Positions 61,716 to 64,000 of a stretch of DNA of 64,000 nt are shown piece by piece. The notes below the pieces were generated by a model. It was not told where the DNA came from. It worked only from the letters and a program-made list of their open reading frames with translations, and did no database searches. Position 1 is the stretch's first letter. Each line of letters starts with the position of its first letter. Position numbers and translations under genes: made by a program. Origin of the DNA: Paraescarpia echinospica (Eukaryota > Annelida > Polychaeta > Sabellida > Siboglinidae); assembly GCA_020002185.1 (NCBI GenBank), contig CM034532.1:53657430-53721429 (forward strand), given 5' to 3'.

Positions 61716-61731
61716 GGCTCTTTTCAGAGCC
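61716..61731 (+). terminator. Histone 3' stem-loop of H3 (unit 3)
   Basis: GGCTCTTTTCAGAGCC, as in unit 2. Confidence 0.94.
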
Positions 61732-62154
61732 AACCACCTTCTCACATGAGAGAATGTTACCCTCGGTTGTGATGTTTATTCGCGTAATCTTGTTATTCCT
61801 TCACATTTCACCCACATTTCATTCGTTGTGTCCTAGTTTCCTCAATCCCAAAATATATATTCCACATTAATAGGCAATGTAATTTGCCACATTACATAGT
61901 ATTGTCATAGACGGGGTTCTGCTAGCTTGGAACGCTACTCATTTGGGCCTGCTTGTCAAATTATCAAACTTCAAAGCGTCATCATTAGGACCAACTACCT
62001 CTAGTAGTTTAGAGCCAAGCATTCACATAACACAATTTTACAGGAATAGCAGATCAACGCTGTATTAATTAAGCGGTGTTTCGGAAGTAGATCTGAGCAG
62101 ATAATAAAGACTGTAATTATGCCTATATATGATTCTATAACGTACAATTCCAAA

Positions 62155-62715
62155 AAAGAGTATGGGCATGATAATTAGAAACAAAAGTTGTAAGAATGTT
62201 AAATTTCCGAGTTTTATGCTTGGTAACGACAAACTATGTGAGGTAGAATCTGTAAAATGTTTGGGTCATATCATTTCAAATAGTATGACAATGATATATC
62301 TAGACAATGTCGCCAGTTGTATGCACAAGGCAACATGATCATAAGAACATTTCATATATGTTCAAAAGATGTAAAGAAACATTGTTTACTACTTTTTGCT
62401 CACCTATGTATACTGCCCATCCTTGGTGGAATTTTCATAACTATGCTATCAGGAAATTGTATGTCTCTGACAACAATATATTTCGAATGGCGTTAGGTTA
62501 TGACAGATACTGTAGTGCTAGTGAAATGTTTATTAACAATAATTTACCTAACTGTGCTGCTGTTATTCGAAATTTGACATATAGATTGATACATTTTGTT
62601 GACGGATGATTTTTCTTTCTGTACATTGTAACTATTGTTTATAACACAACTATATAACCATGATAATGTACTTGTATGTTGCATGGAGTCTGTGAATAAA
62701 TCAGTTATTATTATT
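62155..62715 (+). pseudogene. LINE RT relic A in histone unit 3
   Basis: Equivalent of 46975-47520 with a shorter TTA tail. Confidence 0.75.
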
Positions 62716-62716
62716 A

Positions 62717-63095
62717 AACCAACACTGGAATATACCTCTCCAGACTGGAATCGCTTTTACAAAGAAATTATAACAAAGTAATCACATCAATGTCAAAAGG
62801 GAACGCAGAAACTCGACTGAATATATGTTTGCTTGGAACAGAGGCGAATTCAAATACCTCAGTAGCAGTAACAGTAGCAACCCAGATCAAATCATTAATC
62901 GATCTGCTGTTACTGTGAGAGACCACAACACAATATTACGGAAGACCTATTCGCATACATCAATACGAAGCAACTTCTTTACCAATCGCATTATCGTTTC
63001 TTGTAATATACTTCCCGAATAAGTTGTACCAGCCCCCTCTTTGAACAACTTCAAGAAGACATTGAGGTCTCTGGTCACCGGTTAAATGCGACCAA
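62717..63095 (+). pseudogene. LINE RT relic B in histone unit 3
   Basis: Equivalent of 47535-47915. Confidence 0.75.
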
Positions 63096-64000
63096 GTGTA
63101 CAAGGAAGTAAGCAAGCAAGTAGGTAAGGAAGTGTCTAATTAAGTATGCATGTACCGTACTATATGGCTTGTTATGTCCATGTCTGCTACATTCCAGTTG
63201 TCGTTGCCGCATACTGTGTGTATTACCCGAATCGTTTCCCCGTGTGCATTTACAAACGTCGAGTGTTTCGTCTCCGCAAGGTAAGTAAGTGGTTCGTGTG
63301 TTGAACGCGTTCCGTTACGAAAGCGAGACACAGTTATGTTTCATTGGTAACATATTGACATCACACGCCCGACGCCCGACTAGAATCGACGTCCCATTTA
63401 CGTCTAAAAAAAACTGACAAAAACATGTATTGCCATTCGTGTGCATCAATGCGAACACATTTGGGTTCACAGTAATATAGTAATAGGTAATTATTACACG
63501 TGTTGTGCTTTCTGTAATTACAACATATGTGCTTTATAAAAAGTTATTGTAAGAGTGTTACATCCAAAAAGTAATGCGTGCTAGTATATTACTTTTCAGT
63601 TACATCTATTGATGCAAACATACCAAGATAACTGGTTTGTTTGCGAGTTATTCCAACTGATAGTTTACCTATAATTTATGCATGTGCCAACAGCACCGGA
63701 GATTTAAACAGTGACAACCGTCATTCAGACGAATACCTACTCAATGAAACAATGCAGGATTAGCAAACCAAATACTAATTATTGGGATGTTGTTGTGAAG
63801 TGGCCGTGACATATTTGAGTAATTGCGCTCCCGTGATAATAAACAGGTGCCATGCAACTTGTCAATGGTGTGTTTAAATAAGTTACTTTAATTGTTAGAC
63901 ATGGTAACTTGCGAAAGCGTAGATACGGGACACAGGGCACATTTCTTGTTATGCTCCACTTTACCATGTTACAGTTTTGTTTGATCGTAAGGAGGGGTGA

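Overview
This is a metazoan, most likely marine-invertebrate, nuclear scaffold. The signs are split genes with GT-AG introns, a peroxidasin gene with an 18-exon visible layout, a replication-dependent histone array with 3' stem-loops, and Ty3/Gypsy, CR1/RTE-like, SINE and mariner/pogo-like repeats. I cannot name the species. A run of exactly 1000 N (42858-43857) marks a scaffold join of unknown true length, so the peroxidasin side and the histone side are linked by scaffolding only.

Layout. 1-2993 (-): a Ty3/Gypsy element whose gag-pol frame is unbroken and runs off the left edge, with a candidate LTR and primer site. 2994-6730: decayed zinc-finger-like repeats, AT-rich DNA with a hairpin, and two fragments of mobile-element genes. 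6825-11500 (-): a second, frameshifted Gypsy element. 11874-12546 (+): the last two coding exons of an ACOT13/THEM2-type hotdog thioesterase. 13805-42657 (-): peroxidasin, convergent with the thioesterase, with exons for 3 LRRs, LRRCT, 4 Ig domains, the haem peroxidase, a basic RKRR site, a coiled coil and a split VWC domain. The signal peptide, LRRNT and first LRR(s) are missing, in or beyond the gap. Its introns carry LINE, SINE, MITE and minisatellite insertions. 43858-64000: three units of a core-histone tandem repeat (H4>, H3>, <H2A, H2B>, about 7.96 kb, no H1 seen). Unit 1 has lost H3, H2A and the start of H2B.

The most unusual feature is recurrent. At six peroxidasin exon/intron borders the splice junction itself, with some exon bases, has been copied into intronic tandem repeats. 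The clearest are a 19-unit 91-bp array that repeats the VWC exon 5' splice site and a roughly 14-unit 47-bp array that repeats the Ig1 3' splice site. I infer junction-seeded repeat growth that fills introns with decoy splice sites.

How the genes work together: H4, H3, H2A and H2B supply nucleosome cores in S phase, and their mRNAs end in the stem-loop plus a purine-rich downstream element typical of U7-directed processing. Peroxidasin is a secreted matrix peroxidase, known in other animals to cross-link collagen IV. The thioesterase would hydrolyse acyl-CoA. The thioesterase and peroxidasin are neighbours without an evident functional link.
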